Assembly: GCA_937905985.1 (NCBI GenBank)
Contig: CALCWC010000138.1
Coordinates: 1 to 48,952 of the forward strand
DNA length: 48,952 nucleotides
Direction: 5' to 3'
Source: an uncultured Verrucomicrobiales bacterium
Lineage (GTDB): Bacteria > Verrucomicrobiota > Verrucomicrobiia > Verrucomicrobiales > Akkermansiaceae
Shown here one piece after another: positions 8,077-17,019 of the stretch. The notes beneath the pieces were generated by a model that saw nothing but the letters and a program-made list of their open reading frames with translations, searched no databases and was not told the origin of the DNA. Both the position numbers and the translations under genes were made by a program. Positions within the stretch are counted from its first letter, which is position 1. Each line of letters opens with the position of its first letter.

Positions 8077-9744
8077 TTAGGTATACTTGAGCACCTCTTC
8101 AATGGTGGTGTTGCCCTCGAAGATGTTCTGGATGCCGTCCTCTCGCAAGGTGCGCATGCCCAGCTCGATGGCTTTCTGCTTGAGCACCAGGGATGGCACG
8201 TTCTCCGTGATGAGCTCTTTGATGGGGTCGGTCACGTTGAGCAGCTCGTGGATGCCCTTTCGGCCCTTGTAGCCGGTGCCGGCGCACTTCTCGCAGCGCG
8301 CCCCAGTGTAGAATTTCTGCTGGCCGATGAGGCTCGGGCTGATGCCCAGCTGCATCAGCAGCGCGTTGCTCGGCTGGTACGCCGTCTTGCAGTACGGGCA
8401 GATGGTGCGGACCAGGCGCTGGCCCAGCACGCCCAGCAGCGTGGCCGCCAGCAGGAACGACTGCACCCCCATGTCGATGAAGCGCGTCACCGCGCCCGCG
8501 GCATCGTTCGTGTGCAGGGTGGAGAGCACCAGGTGTCCCGTCAGTGCCGCCTGGATGGCAATCTGCGCCGTGTCCGTATCACGAATTTCGCCCACCAGGA
8601 TGCGGTCCGGGTCCTGACGCAGGAAAGCACGCAGCACGCGGGGGAAGGTGACGCCGATTTGCTCGTTGATGGGCACCTGGACGATGCCGTCGATGTCGTA
8701 TTCCACGGGGTCCTCGGCGGTGAGGAGCTTGGAATCGATGGTGTTGACCTCTCGGAGTGCGGCGTAGAGGGTGGTGGTCTTACCGGAACCGGTGGGGCCG
8801 GTGACCACGAAGATGCCGTTGGGCTTGGCCACGGTGTCCAGGATGTACTCGTGGATGTGGGGCGCGAGGTTGAGCTTGTTGAGATCCAGAACAATGTTGT
8901 TGCGGTCCAGCACACGGAGCACCACGGATTCGCCGTACTGGGTGGGCAGGGAGTTCACACGCATATCCACGCGGTTCTCGCCCACCTTCATCACGATTCG
9001 CCCATCCTGCGGCACGCGGCGTTCCGCGATGTTCATGCCGGCCATGACCTTCACGCGGGAAATCACGGGGTTGGCCAGGTGGATGGGCGGCGGCGCCATC
9101 TCGTACAGGGCGCCGTCCACGCGGTAGCGGATCTTGAATTCCTTCTCGAACGGCTCCAGGTGAATATCGGAGGCCTTCTCCTTGATTGCCTGCGTGATCA
9201 CCAGGTTCACAAACTTGATGACCGGCGCCGCATTCACCTCGTCCGCACCGTCCTTGCTGGTCACGTCCATGGCGTTCAGCTCGTCCAGCAGGTCCGTCAT
9301 CACCGCATCGGAGCCGCCGTAGCACTCCGCAATGCGGGCGCGCACCTCGTAGTCCGGCGCCACGTGCATGTACACGTCCTTGCCGGTGGCAATGCGCAGG
9401 TCGTCGATGGTCTGCGGGTTCAGCGGGTCCTCCAGGCAAACGTACAGGCCCTCGCCGTCGCGGTATTCGATGGGCAGGGCTCCGTGGAGGCGTGCCTGGT
9501 GGGCGGGCAGCATGGCCAGCACATCCGCCGGCGGGGTGAAGTTGGCCAGGGAGACGTACTGCGCGCCGACCTCGTTGGCGATGATGCTCCAGAAGTCCTC
9601 CGGGGCGCCGATGATGCCGAAATCGATGAGGGTTTCCCACAGCTCCTTGCCGTTGGTGGCCTGCTCCTCTGCCACCTCCTTGGCAACAGACTTGTCCAGC
9701 ATGCCGTTGTTGACGAAAACGTCCAGTGTCGCTTCAATATTCAT
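8077..9744 (-). CDS. GspE/PilB-family secretion ATPase (second of two)
   Basis: 555 residues. The N-terminal GspE/MshEN domain (~1-150) is followed by the ATPase core: GPTGSGKT Walker A (316-323), Asp box TAEDPVEY, Walker B ILVGEIRD (382-389), His box STLHTND. A zinc site is formed by CPYC (449-452) and CEKC (484-487). It powers pseudopilus or pilus assembly from the cytoplasmic side of GspF. It lies 24 bp after the first ATPase gene. Two GspE-type ATPases side by side suggest either two pilus-like machines sharing one platform or subunits of a mixed hexamer. PilT is unlikely because both have the long N-terminal domain and the zinc cysteines. Confidence 0.9.
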   Translation of the reverse strand: MNIEATLDVFVNNGMLDKSVAKEVAEEQATNGKELWETLIDFGIIGAPEDFWSIIANEVGAQYVSLANFTPPADVLAMLPAHQARLHGALPIEYRDGEGLYVCLEDPLNPQTIDDLRIATGKDVYMHVAPDYEVRARIAECYGGSDAVMTDLLDELNAMDVTSKDGADEVNAAPVIKFVNLVITQAIKEKASDIHLEPFEKEFKIRYRVDGALYEMAPPPIHLANPVISRVKVMAGMNIAERRVPQDGRIVMKVGENRVDMRVNSLPTQYGESVVLRVLDRNNIVLDLNKLNLAPHIHEYILDTVAKPNGIFVVTGPTGSGKTTTLYAALREVNTIDSKLLTAEDPVEYDIDGIVQVPINEQIGVTFPRVLRAFLRQDPDRILVGEIRDTDTAQIAIQAALTGHLVLSTLHTNDAAGAVTRFIDMGVQSFLLAATLLGVLGQRLVRTICPYCKTAYQPSNALLMQLGISPSLIGQQKFYTGARCEKCAGTGYKGRKGIHELLNVTDPIKELITENVPSLVLKQKAIELGMRTLREDGIQNIFEGNTTIEEVLKYT

Positions 9745-9768
9745 GATGGGGAAGGGGGGTGAGTGGTT

Positions 9769-11391
9769 TTAGCTGGCGTCGCCCGTGGTCACGCGGATCA
9801 CTTCATCGGGGGAGACAAGGCCGGCGAGCACCTTGCGGATGCCGTCCTCCCGCAGGGTGCGCATGCCCAGCTCGCGGGCGCGCTTGCGCAGCTGCGCGGA
9901 CGTGATGTTGGAGTTGATGAGCCCGCGCACATCGTCCGTCACCTGGAAAATCTCGAAGATGCCCATTCGGCCCTTCATGCCCTTGCCGCGGCAGTGCTCG
10001 CAGCCGCCGGGGCGCGGCAGCTTGATGCCGTGCGTGATATCGATGCCCAGCGTGCGGGATTCCTTCTCCGTGAGCTGGCCGTCCACCTTGCAGCTGCACA
10101 GGCGGCGGCACAGGCGCTGCGCCATGATGGCGCGCACCGCAGAGGCAATCAGGAAGCGGTCCACGCCCATATCCGCGAGTCGCGCCACGGAGGACGGGGC
10201 ATCGTTGGTGTGCAGGGTGGAGAGCACCAGGTGGCCCGTCATGGCGGCCTGGATGGCGATACCTGCGGTCTCGCCGTCTCGAATCTCACCCACCATGATG
10301 ATGTTGGGGGCCTGGCGCAGCATGGCTCGCAGGGCGGCGGCGAAGGTCATGCCGATTTCCGTGCGGATCATGACCTGGTTGATGCCGCTCATCTCGTATT
10401 CCACGGGGTCTTCTGCGGTGATGATCTTCTTGTCCGGGCGGTTCAGGCGGTTCAAGCACGCGTACAGCGTTGTCGTCTTACCGGAACCGGTCGGGCCCGT
10501 CACCAGAATCACGCCGTCGGGCAGGCCCACCAGGCGGTCGAACACCGCCTCGTCATCGGAGAGGAAGCCGAGCTGCTGCAGGCCCAGCGAGAGGGCGGAC
10601 TTGTCCAAGATACGCATGACCACGGATTCGCCGTGGTTGGAGGGCACGGTGCTGACACGCAGGTCGATGTGCGTGCCGTCGCGCAGGTCAAGCTCGATAC
10701 GGCCATCCTGCGGCACGCGCTTCTCTGCAATGCTCATGGTGGAGCTCATGACCTTGAGGCGCGCCACAATGGGGGCCAGCAGCTTCTTGGGATGGTTGAT
10801 GATTTCTATCAGGCGGCCGTCCACGCGGTAGCGCACGCGCACGCGGTCCAGCATCGGCTCAATGTGGATATCGGATGCGCGCATGCTGTGAGCCTCGTTG
10901 AACATGTTGTCCACCAGCTCGATGATGGGGGCATCGCCATCGCCCTTGTTGAACTCCACCTTTTCGGGGTAGTACTTCTTCAGCGCGTCCGTCATCTTGA
11001 TGGGCGACGTCACGAAGTAGCTCAGGTCGCGCTGCAGGAACTGCTGCATGCTGTCCATCCCCTCCATGTTGAACGGGTCGTCGATGGCAACCTGAAGCGA
11101 GAATCCGTCGTCGCCCAGCGGTATCACGCGCAGCCTGCGCGCCAGCTCGGCGTCCACCTGGGCTATCATGCCGGGATCCACCTCCACGGCGTCCAGGTCC
11201 ACGTATTCCAGCCCGGTGTTGGCCGCGGCCACCTGGGCCACGTATTCGCCCGTCAGGTGGTGGTTGTTGATAAGGTCTTCCACCACGCTGTCGCCCGGCA
11301 GCATTTGCTCGCGCGTGGCGTCTATGGTTTCCTGGGCTATCGCCCCCGCTTCCACCAGGAGCTGGAGCAAGAAATTTTCGTTCGTGTACAC
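9769..11391 (-). CDS. GspE/PilB-family secretion ATPase (first of two)
   Basis: About 540 residues from a GTG at 11391 (MYTNENFLLQLLVEAG, a common N-terminus of this family). A GTG at 11460 is in frame but sits inside the spacer of the promoter at 11445-11473, so it cannot be used by that transcript. MshEN domain to ~140; Walker A GPTGSGKT (299-306); Walker B IMVGEIRD (365-372); STLHTND box; zinc-type cysteines at 432, 434, 464 and 467. It is clearly paralogous to the next gene but diverged throughout. First gene of the five-gene operon ending with GH89. Confidence 0.88.
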   Translation of the reverse strand: MYTNENFLLQLLVEAGAIAQETIDATREQMLPGDSVVEDLINNHHLTGEYVAQVAAANTGLEYVDLDAVEVDPGMIAQVDAELARRLRVIPLGDDGFSLQVAIDDPFNMEGMDSMQQFLQRDLSYFVTSPIKMTDALKKYYPEKVEFNKGDGDAPIIELVDNMFNEAHSMRASDIHIEPMLDRVRVRYRVDGRLIEIINHPKKLLAPIVARLKVMSSTMSIAEKRVPQDGRIELDLRDGTHIDLRVSTVPSNHGESVVMRILDKSALSLGLQQLGFLSDDEAVFDRLVGLPDGVILVTGPTGSGKTTTLYACLNRLNRPDKKIITAEDPVEYEMSGINQVMIRTEIGMTFAAALRAMLRQAPNIIMVGEIRDGETAGIAIQAAMTGHLVLSTLHTNDAPSSVARLADMGVDRFLIASAVRAIMAQRLCRRLCSCKVDGQLTEKESRTLGIDITHGIKLPRPGGCEHCRGKGMKGRMGIFEIFQVTDDVRGLINSNITSAQLRKRARELGMRTLREDGIRKVLAGLVSPDEVIRVTTGDAS

Positions 11392-11444
11392 GGTTGTTCT
11401 CGGCTTGTTGTTACGGCGGTGTAAAACCGCCCTGCGCTTTTTCA

Positions 11445-11473
11445 ACTTTACCAAAATCACCCCCGCTCGTCAA
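11445..11473 (-). promoter_or_regulatory. promoter of the secretion/GH89 operon
   Basis: TTGACG (11473-11468), 17-bp spacer, TAAAGT (11450-11445). The predicted leader is ~47 nt and holds a small hairpin (GGCGG/CCGCC). It excludes the upstream GTG at 11460. Confidence 0.65.
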
Positions 11474-11594
11474 AGCATTTCTCCCAATTCCGCGCCTTGA
11501 AAAATAAGTTAAAAACAAAAATAGTTACAAAAGCAAAACAAAAAGGACCGCGCCGTGCGCCTGAACGAATGAAGGCGCGAAGCCTGAAACGACC

Positions 11595-11786
11595 ATGAAC
11601 AAGAAAAACATCAAATATGCGGCGGCCGCCCTGGCGGTCATGTTCTCATTCTCCTCCTGCTGCTGGCATCACCACAGCGCGGCCAACTGGCACAGCGGTG
11701 GAGTGCGCCATGCAGTGGCGGTTCACCATGTGGAGCACCACCACGCACCGGTTCTGCACCACAACGACCGCCGCCACAGGCGATAA
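11595..11786 (+). CDS. small histidine-rich lipoprotein
   Basis: 63 residues. A Lys-rich N-terminus, hydrophobic helix and F-S-S-C lipobox give a lipidated Cys22. The mature ~42 residues contain about 13 His in clusters (HHH, HH, HHH, HH) with almost no other chemistry. This suggests metal binding on the cell surface or periplasmic face, perhaps zinc, nickel or copper buffering. It lies 0.7 kb from a ZnuABC-type operon and is divergent from the secretion operon. The leader is A-rich (11500-11545). No named family; function inferred from composition and neighbourhood. Confidence 0.65.
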   Translation: MNKKNIKYAAAALAVMFSFSSCCWHHHSAANWHSGGVRHAVAVHHVEHHHAPVLHHNDRRHRR

Positions 11787-11806
11787 GGCACATCTGGGCA
11801 AAAATC

Positions 11807-11838
11807 AGGCGCCGCACTCCATGCAGGGTGCGGCGCCT
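11807..11838. terminator. strong stem-loop between convergent genes
   Basis: Perfect 11-bp stem AGGCGCCGCAC / GTGCGGCGCCT with a 10-nt loop, between the stop codons of the His-rich lipoprotein and the minus-strand secreted protein. It lacks a long T-run, with only GGAAATTT on the plus side and weak T on the minus side. Probably a shared bidirectional terminator. Confidence 0.6.
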
Positions 11839-11865
11839 GGAAATTTACGGGTTCAATAACCGTGC

Positions 11866-12387
11866 TTACGCTGCGGCAGGGGCGGTGGCCGGAGCCGGAG
11901 CAGCCTCGGGAGCCGGCGCAGCCTCGTCGACACCGTTCAGCAGCGGGGCGAGGGCGTCCATCAGAGCCTGGGAGCCGTAGCACTGGCTGGAGAGCAGGGG
12001 CAGGAACGTGCCCATCATGCCGGAGATAACACCCTGCAGCTCGCCTTCAAACTGTTCCTTGAGCTTGTTCTGGATAGCCTCGGAGGGCTCGGGCAGGCTT
12101 TCGGACTGCTTGCGGAGGGTTTCCGTGGAGGCCATCAGCTCCTTGACCTTGGGAGCGGCGGCATCGGCGGTTTCCTTGCTGTTAACGCCCTTGAGGGTAT
12201 CCAGCAACTGCTTCATGTTGTTGATGGTTTCACGGGCGGGAGCCTCGTACTTGGCGTACTCGGCGGGATCCAAGGCGGGAGCCTGGGCTTCCGGAGCGGG
12301 GGCGGGAGCCGCGGGAGCGGCAGGGGCCGCCTCCTGGGCCATCAGCGGGCTGGCCATGGCGGCCAATGCAATGATTGTTGTTTTCAT
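11866..12387 (-). CDS. secreted Ala/Pro-rich protein, hypothetical
   Basis: 173 residues from the ATG at 12387: MKTTIIALAAMASPLMAQEA is a signal peptide with likely cleavage after MAQ or SPLMA. A Pro/Ala/Glu linker follows, then a helical domain (~residues 45-145: ETINNMKQLLDTLKG, KVKELMASTETLRKQ) with one Cys, and a Pro/Ala C-terminal tail. A clear promoter (12403-12431) and its own stop make it monocistronic. Not a recognised family; probably a periplasmic or envelope protein. Confidence 0.65.
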   Translation of the reverse strand: MKTTIIALAAMASPLMAQEAAPAAPAAPAPAPEAQAPALDPAEYAKYEAPARETINNMKQLLDTLKGVNSKETADAAAPKVKELMASTETLRKQSESLPEPSEAIQNKLKEQFEGELQGVISGMMGTFLPLLSSQCYGSQALMDALAPLLNGVDEAAPAPEAAPAPATAPAAA

Positions 12388-12402
12388 AACGAACAGGCCC
12401 GC

Positions 12403-12431
12403 AACATACACCCGCCCCGCCGTTTTGTCAA
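12403..12431 (-). promoter_or_regulatory. promoter of the Ala/Pro-rich secreted protein gene
   Basis: TTGACA (12431-12426), 17-bp spacer, TATGTT (12408-12403), 15 nt to the ATG at 12387. Confidence 0.7.
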
Positions 12432-12471
12432 GCTCCATGACAACCAATTTGGGGAAACGGCAAGGCTGTGG

Positions 12472-13292
12472 CTATTTGCCGCGCAGGGTGGATACGGCGT
12501 AGGCAAGCAGGAAGATGCAGCCCAGCACCATGATGATGGTGGCACCCAGGTGCCAGCCCAGCGGATAGGACAGGAAGAACGCCAGCACGGAGCCCAGCCC
12601 GCCGATGAGCCCGCCGCCCCAGAACATCAGCTCCGTGCGGTCGGTCAGCAGCTTCATCGTAGCCGCCGGCGCCACCAGCAGACCCAGCGTCAGGAATGCC
12701 CCCACCGCTTGCAGGGATGATACCAGCACTAGGATGATGAGCGCGAAGATGCCGTAGTTGTAGGCTCGCGCGGGCAGCCCCATGGTGGCCGCCGCCCGCG
12801 GGTCGAACAGGAATATCACCAGCGGGCGGAACAGCGCCGTGATGCCCAGCATGGCCACCGCGCCCGTGGCGTAGGCCACCCACAGGTCGGTGTCGGTCAT
12901 GCTCATGATGTTGCCGAAAAGCCAGTCGTCCACCTTTTGCTGCAATCCCAATTGGATGAGGATGACATATCCTGCGGCAAAGGCGGCGGTGTGGAGGACG
13001 GAGAGGGCGGTGTCGTGCTCCACGCGCGCGGTGCGGGAGACGAAGAGCGAGCCCAGCCCCACCAGCAGGGCCGCCAGAACCGCACCCAGAAGGATGCTCA
13101 CCTGCAGCAGGCCGAACAGCAGGATGGCCAGCGCAATCCCCGGCAGCAGCGCGCAGGAGAGCGTGCCGATTTGCAGCGCGGAGCGCCTCAGCACCACCAG
13201 CGCGCTCACAAACCCGTTGGTGAAGCCGATGAACGCGCAGGCCCACAGGCTGCGTTGCGCCAGCGGTTCGCCCAGGAATTGGATAAAGTCGT

Positions 13293-13296
<4 letters not shown>
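12472..13296 (-). CDS. zinc/manganese ABC transporter permease, ZnuB-like
   Basis: 274 residues, eight or more hydrophobic segments, family ABC-3 pattern: N-terminal QRSLWACAFIGFTNGFVSALVVLRRSALQIGTL-type helices, an LLPG motif in TM2, and a central VLHTAAFAAGY region. It forms the membrane channel for a cluster A-I metal-binding protein. Its ATG overlaps the stop of the ATPase gene by 4 bp, showing tight co-translation. Last gene of the operon znuA-like, 138-aa gene, ATPase, permease. The choice between zinc and manganese cannot be made from the permease alone. Confidence 0.85.
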
Positions 13297-14071
<775 letters not shown>

Positions 14072-14078
<7 letters not shown>

Positions 14079-14488
14079 GTCAGGGTGAAAAGGGTGTGCA
14101 GCGAGGTGGCGGCGGGATCGCTCCACTGCGTGTCGGTGGCGGATTCCCCGCCGTGGGTGAGGGTGATGTTGACGGCGTGCTGGGCGGCGTTGGGCCATTC
14201 TGCCTGCAGCTCCAGCTCCGCGGTGTGCGGCGGTAGGGCGATTTCCGTGACCCACGGCGATGCCGTTCCCGCCGGCAGGGCGGCCAATTCATGCCCCAGG
14301 TGCAGCAGGCGCAGCGACGTGGGCGCGCCGTCGAACCTCACCTCCGCCAGCATGCAGCACGTTTCCTGCGGAACCACGGTGGTGGCCGCTTCCGGCGCCG
14401 CGGGGCGCTTTCCCGTGAGCGCCACCAGCGGAGCCCCGGCAAGCAGGACTCCCAGCAGGGTCAGCGTGAATGTGAGGCGGGGCGACAT
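14072..14488 (-). CDS. secreted or anchored accessory protein in metal-uptake operon, hypothetical
   Basis: 138 residues. N-terminal hydrophobic segment (TFTLTLLGVLLAGAPLVAL) is a signal peptide or anchor. The rest looks like a single beta-sandwich (VRFDGAPTSLRLLHLGHELAALP, ELELQAEWPNAAQHAVNITLTHG) with a CC pair and several His. It starts 4 bp after the binding-protein gene and its end overlaps the ATPase start by 7 bp, so it belongs to the transport operon. It may be a metal chaperone or partner of the binding protein. No family recognised. Confidence 0.6.
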
Positions 14489-14492
14489 GCTG

Positions 14493-15347
14493 CTATTGCT
14501 TTGCTTGGGGAGCCAAACCCTCCGTGATGTTCTGCACGTTGGCGCGGAAGGTGGCGGCGTAGCCCTTCAGGTCCGGGCAGATGCCGTCCAGCACCAGCGG
14601 GCGTATCTCTGCGCCGATTTGCTTGGCCAGTCCCTCCAGTGGCCGCGGGGTCCCCGTCCATTCGCGGAAAATGCAGCGCACCTTGCTCTCGCGCAGCTGG
14701 GCGAGCATGGCCGCCATGCTCGCGGGGTCGCCCTGCGCTTCCTTGGCTATGCCGTACACCGGGATGGCCTTGAAGCCGTACTGGGCGCAGAAGTGGCACA
14801 TGGCGGCGTGCTCCGTCACCAGCACGCGCGATTCCGCGGGGATGCGGCTGAACGCCAGGCGCGCCTCGCGGTCCAGCTTGTCCATCTCCGCCGCGTACTT
14901 GGCATAGCCCGCGCGGTAGGTGGCTGCCTGTGCCGCGTCGGCCTTCTGCAACTCGGCCAGCAGGGTGGCCGCGGCGCGCTTCATGTTGGCGGGGGAGTTC
15001 CACCAGTGGGGGTCATACCCCTTGCCGTCGGGCAGCTGCACATCAGGCACGTCCGCTCCCAGCTCCACAATGCGGCTGGTCGCGCGCAGTCCCTCCAGAT
15101 AGGGCTCCACTCCCTTGCCGCAGGCCATCACAAAGCTCGCGCCGGATGCCGCGGCCACAGCCGCCGGCTGCGGCGAGAACTCGTGCAGCTCCACGTTCTC
15201 CGGGAACAGGTCCACCACTTCCACGCTCTCGCCGCCTACCGCACGCGCCATCTCCGAGAGCAGCGGATGCAGGCTCGCCAGCTTCACTTGCGCCTGCGCG
15301 CACAGCGCACACGCCACCAGGAGGAATACAGCCAAGTATTTCTTCAT
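14493..15347 (-). CDS. periplasmic metal-binding protein of ABC transporter, ZnuA-like
   Basis: 284 residues, signal peptide ending ALCAQA. Cluster A-I pattern: ASLHPLLSEMARAVGGE, VDLFPENVELHEFSPQP, DPHWWNSPANMKRAAATL, LVTEHAAMCHFCAQYGF. Conserved His of the two lobes (ELHEF, TEHAAMCHF) are present. The long His/Asp-rich loop found in many zinc-specific ZnuA proteins is absent, so manganese is possible; the His-rich neighbours favour zinc. First gene of the operon. A TAGAAT box ends 6 nt before the ATG, but no well-spaced -35 box was found. Confidence 0.85.
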   Translation of the reverse strand: MKKYLAVFLLVACALCAQAQVKLASLHPLLSEMARAVGGESVEVVDLFPENVELHEFSPQPAAVAAASGASFVMACGKGVEPYLEGLRATSRIVELGADVPDVQLPDGKGYDPHWWNSPANMKRAAATLLAELQKADAAQAATYRAGYAKYAAEMDKLDREARLAFSRIPAESRVLVTEHAAMCHFCAQYGFKAIPVYGIAKEAQGDPASMAAMLAQLRESKVRCIFREWTGTPRPLEGLAKQIGAEIRPLVLDGICPDLKGYAATFRANVQNITEGLAPQAKQ

Positions 15348-15437
15348 GCCATTATTCTACAGAAGGTGTCAAGTGCGCTTCTCAACGGGCTTTCCATATC
15401 TATTGTGCCAATGCCTCACCCTTCCTTGACGGACAAC

Positions 15438-15469
15438 AAAAAAGGCGGCTCCGCGGGAACGGAGCCGCC
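15438..15469 (-). terminator. intrinsic terminator of the class V aminotransferase gene
   Basis: On the minus strand: 9-bp stem GGCGGCTCC / GGAGCCGCC with an 8-nt loop followed by six T. It also lies upstream of the metal operon start, separating the two units. Confidence 0.85.
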
Positions 15470-15487
15470 CTGGGGAAAGGGTCCGGG

Positions 15488-16579
15488 CTACTTGGTCTTG
15501 AGGTAGTCCTCCACGGCGGAGGTGACCTCCTTCAAGTCGTCGATGGTGAGCTCGCCCATGTGGGCAATGCGGAAGGTCTTGTCCTTGAGGTCGCCGTAGC
15601 CGTTGCCCAGCGTCATGTTGCGCTCGGCGAGGAAGGCGTTGAGGTCCTTCACGTCCACCATCCAGTCCTTGCCCTTGGGGTGGGAATCAATGACGGTGAG
15701 GGTCTTGGAGAGGTACTTGCGGTTGGGGTAGACGCGGAAGTGCTCGTCGGCCCATGCGCGGGTGTACTCGGCCATGGCCTCGTGGCGGGCGAAGCGGTTC
15801 TCGATACCCTCCTCGTTGATGATGTGCTGGAGCTGCTTGTCCATGGCGTACATGATGGAGAGGCAGGGGGTGGATGTGTACTGGTAGTTCTTCTTGTCGA
15901 TGAAGTCCCAGATGGTGCGCAGGTCGAAGTACAGGCCGCGGTTCTCCACCTCGGCGGTGCGCTCGTACGCCTTCTTGCTCATGGCGCAGATGGCCATGCC
16001 GGGCGGCAGCGCCAGCGCCTTCTGCGTGGAGGTGATCAGCACGTCGATGCCCAGCTTGTCCGTCTCAATCTTGGAGCCGGCCGCGGAGGATACCGCGTCC
16101 ACGCACCAGATGACGTCCGGGTATTTTTTCATCACCTCGGCAATCTCCTCCACGGGGTTCTGGATGCCGGAGGAGGTCTCGTTGTGGGTGACGGTCACCA
16201 AATCGTACTTGCCGGTGGAAAGGGCTTCGTCCACCATCTCCGGGGTGGTGGGCTCGCCCATCACGCTGGAGAACTTGTCGGCGGGGATGCCGTTCGTCTT
16301 GGCCATCTTGAACCACTTGTCGCCGAAGGCGCCGATGGAGAACACGGCCGCGCGCTTGGCGGTGCAGGAGCGGATGGCTCCCTCCATCAGACCGGAGCCG
16401 GAGGATGTGGAGAGCAGGATGCGGTTCTCCGTGAACAGAATCTTCTGCAGGTTGTCGGATATGCGCTTCTGGATTTCAGATGCCTTCTTGGTGCGGTGCC
16501 CGATCATCGGCAGGGAGAGCTCTTTCAAGATGTCTTCCGTCACAACGGTGGGGCCGGGAATAAACAGTTTGATAGCCAT
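15488..16579 (-). CDS. PLP-dependent class V aminotransferase (alanine-glyoxylate/serine-pyruvate type)
   Basis: 363 residues from the ATG at 16579 (MAIKLFIPGPTVVTEDIL). FIPGPT, GHR, SGSGLMEGAI, ETSSGIQNP, VDAVSSAAGSKIE and the PLP lysine in STQKALALPPG match the alanine-glyoxylate / serine-pyruvate / soluble hydrogenase small-subunit group of class V enzymes. Likely substrates are alanine, serine or phosphonate-type amines with glyoxylate or pyruvate; sequence alone does not choose. It follows a small ORFan by 28 bp. A TATGAT box lies at ~16603-16608 without a clear -35 box. Confidence 0.88.
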   Translation of the reverse strand: MAIKLFIPGPTVVTEDILKELSLPMIGHRTKKASEIQKRISDNLQKILFTENRILLSTSSGSGLMEGAIRSCTAKRAAVFSIGAFGDKWFKMAKTNGIPADKFSSVMGEPTTPEMVDEALSTGKYDLVTVTHNETSSGIQNPVEEIAEVMKKYPDVIWCVDAVSSAAGSKIETDKLGIDVLITSTQKALALPPGMAICAMSKKAYERTAEVENRGLYFDLRTIWDFIDKKNYQYTSTPCLSIMYAMDKQLQHIINEEGIENRFARHEAMAEYTRAWADEHFRVYPNRKYLSKTLTVIDSHPKGKDWMVDVKDLNAFLAERNMTLGNGYGDLKDKTFRIAHMGELTIDDLKEVTSAVEDYLKTK

Positions 16580-16607
16580 AACAGTGGTGATTTTGGGAAT
16601 ACTTGCA

Positions 16608-16928
16608 TCATACCACACTCCCCCCTCCCTTGGCGAGCTTTATTTCCACCCTTCCGAAATCGCCAATCGTAAATTCCGTATGGCGTTTCCAATCAATATG
16701 AATCTTGACAAACCGCGCCAATCGCTCTAAAACGCCACCGAATGCAGCTCCCATTGGCAAGTCGCGCGCCAGACTTATCAATGCGTAGCTCGTGCGTGGC
16801 ATAAGGGCAGCGCGCGCCGCATCTGCAATCTCTTCGATCTTGCCGTCAATAACGTACCCGGTAATCATCGGCATGCTGTCAGGGCTGTCTTTTGCCTCAA
16901 CCGCACATGTCCACCCATTGCCTCCCAT
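16608..16928 (-). CDS. small hypothetical protein
   Basis: 106 residues (MGGNGWTCAVEAKDSPDSMP start). Composition is protein-like: MITGYVIDGKIEEIADAARA, then a helical segment and a basic EFTIGDFGRVEIKLAKGG end. No signal peptide or family recognised. It sits between aspS (terminated at 16961-16994) and the aminotransferase, so it may be the first gene of a two-gene unit. An open frame continues upstream, but it crosses the aspS terminator and runs antisense-like into aspS. A TACAAT box lies one base before the ATG, without a good -35 box. Treat as tentative. Confidence 0.45.
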   Translation of the reverse strand: MGGNGWTCAVEAKDSPDSMPMITGYVIDGKIEEIADAARAALMPRTSYALISLARDLPMGAAFGGVLERLARFVKIHIDWKRHTEFTIGDFGRVEIKLAKGGGSVV

Positions 16929-16960
16929 GATTGTACTCTGAGTAAAATCTGGCGAGGTGC

Positions 16961-16994
16961 AAAAAAAGCCCATCTGGCGAAGTGCCAGATGGGC
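16961..16994 (-). terminator. intrinsic terminator of aspS
   Basis: On the minus strand: perfect 11-bp stem GCCCATCTGGC / GCCAGATGGGC with a 5-nt loop, followed by seven T. A short hexamer-like AATCTT array lies between this hairpin and the aspS stop (16995-17025). Confidence 0.9.
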
Positions 16995-17019
16995 GAAATC
17001 CTTAATCTTAATCCCAATC

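Noticed and set aside
3863..11391. Prophage or integrative-element gene cluster
   Set aside because: All genes are typical chromosomal secretion and glycan-use functions; no integrase, capsid or relaxase genes.
11392..11460. GTG start at 11460 for the first secretion ATPase
   Set aside because: It lies in the spacer between -35 and -10 of the operon promoter, and the extension is basic and unlike the family.
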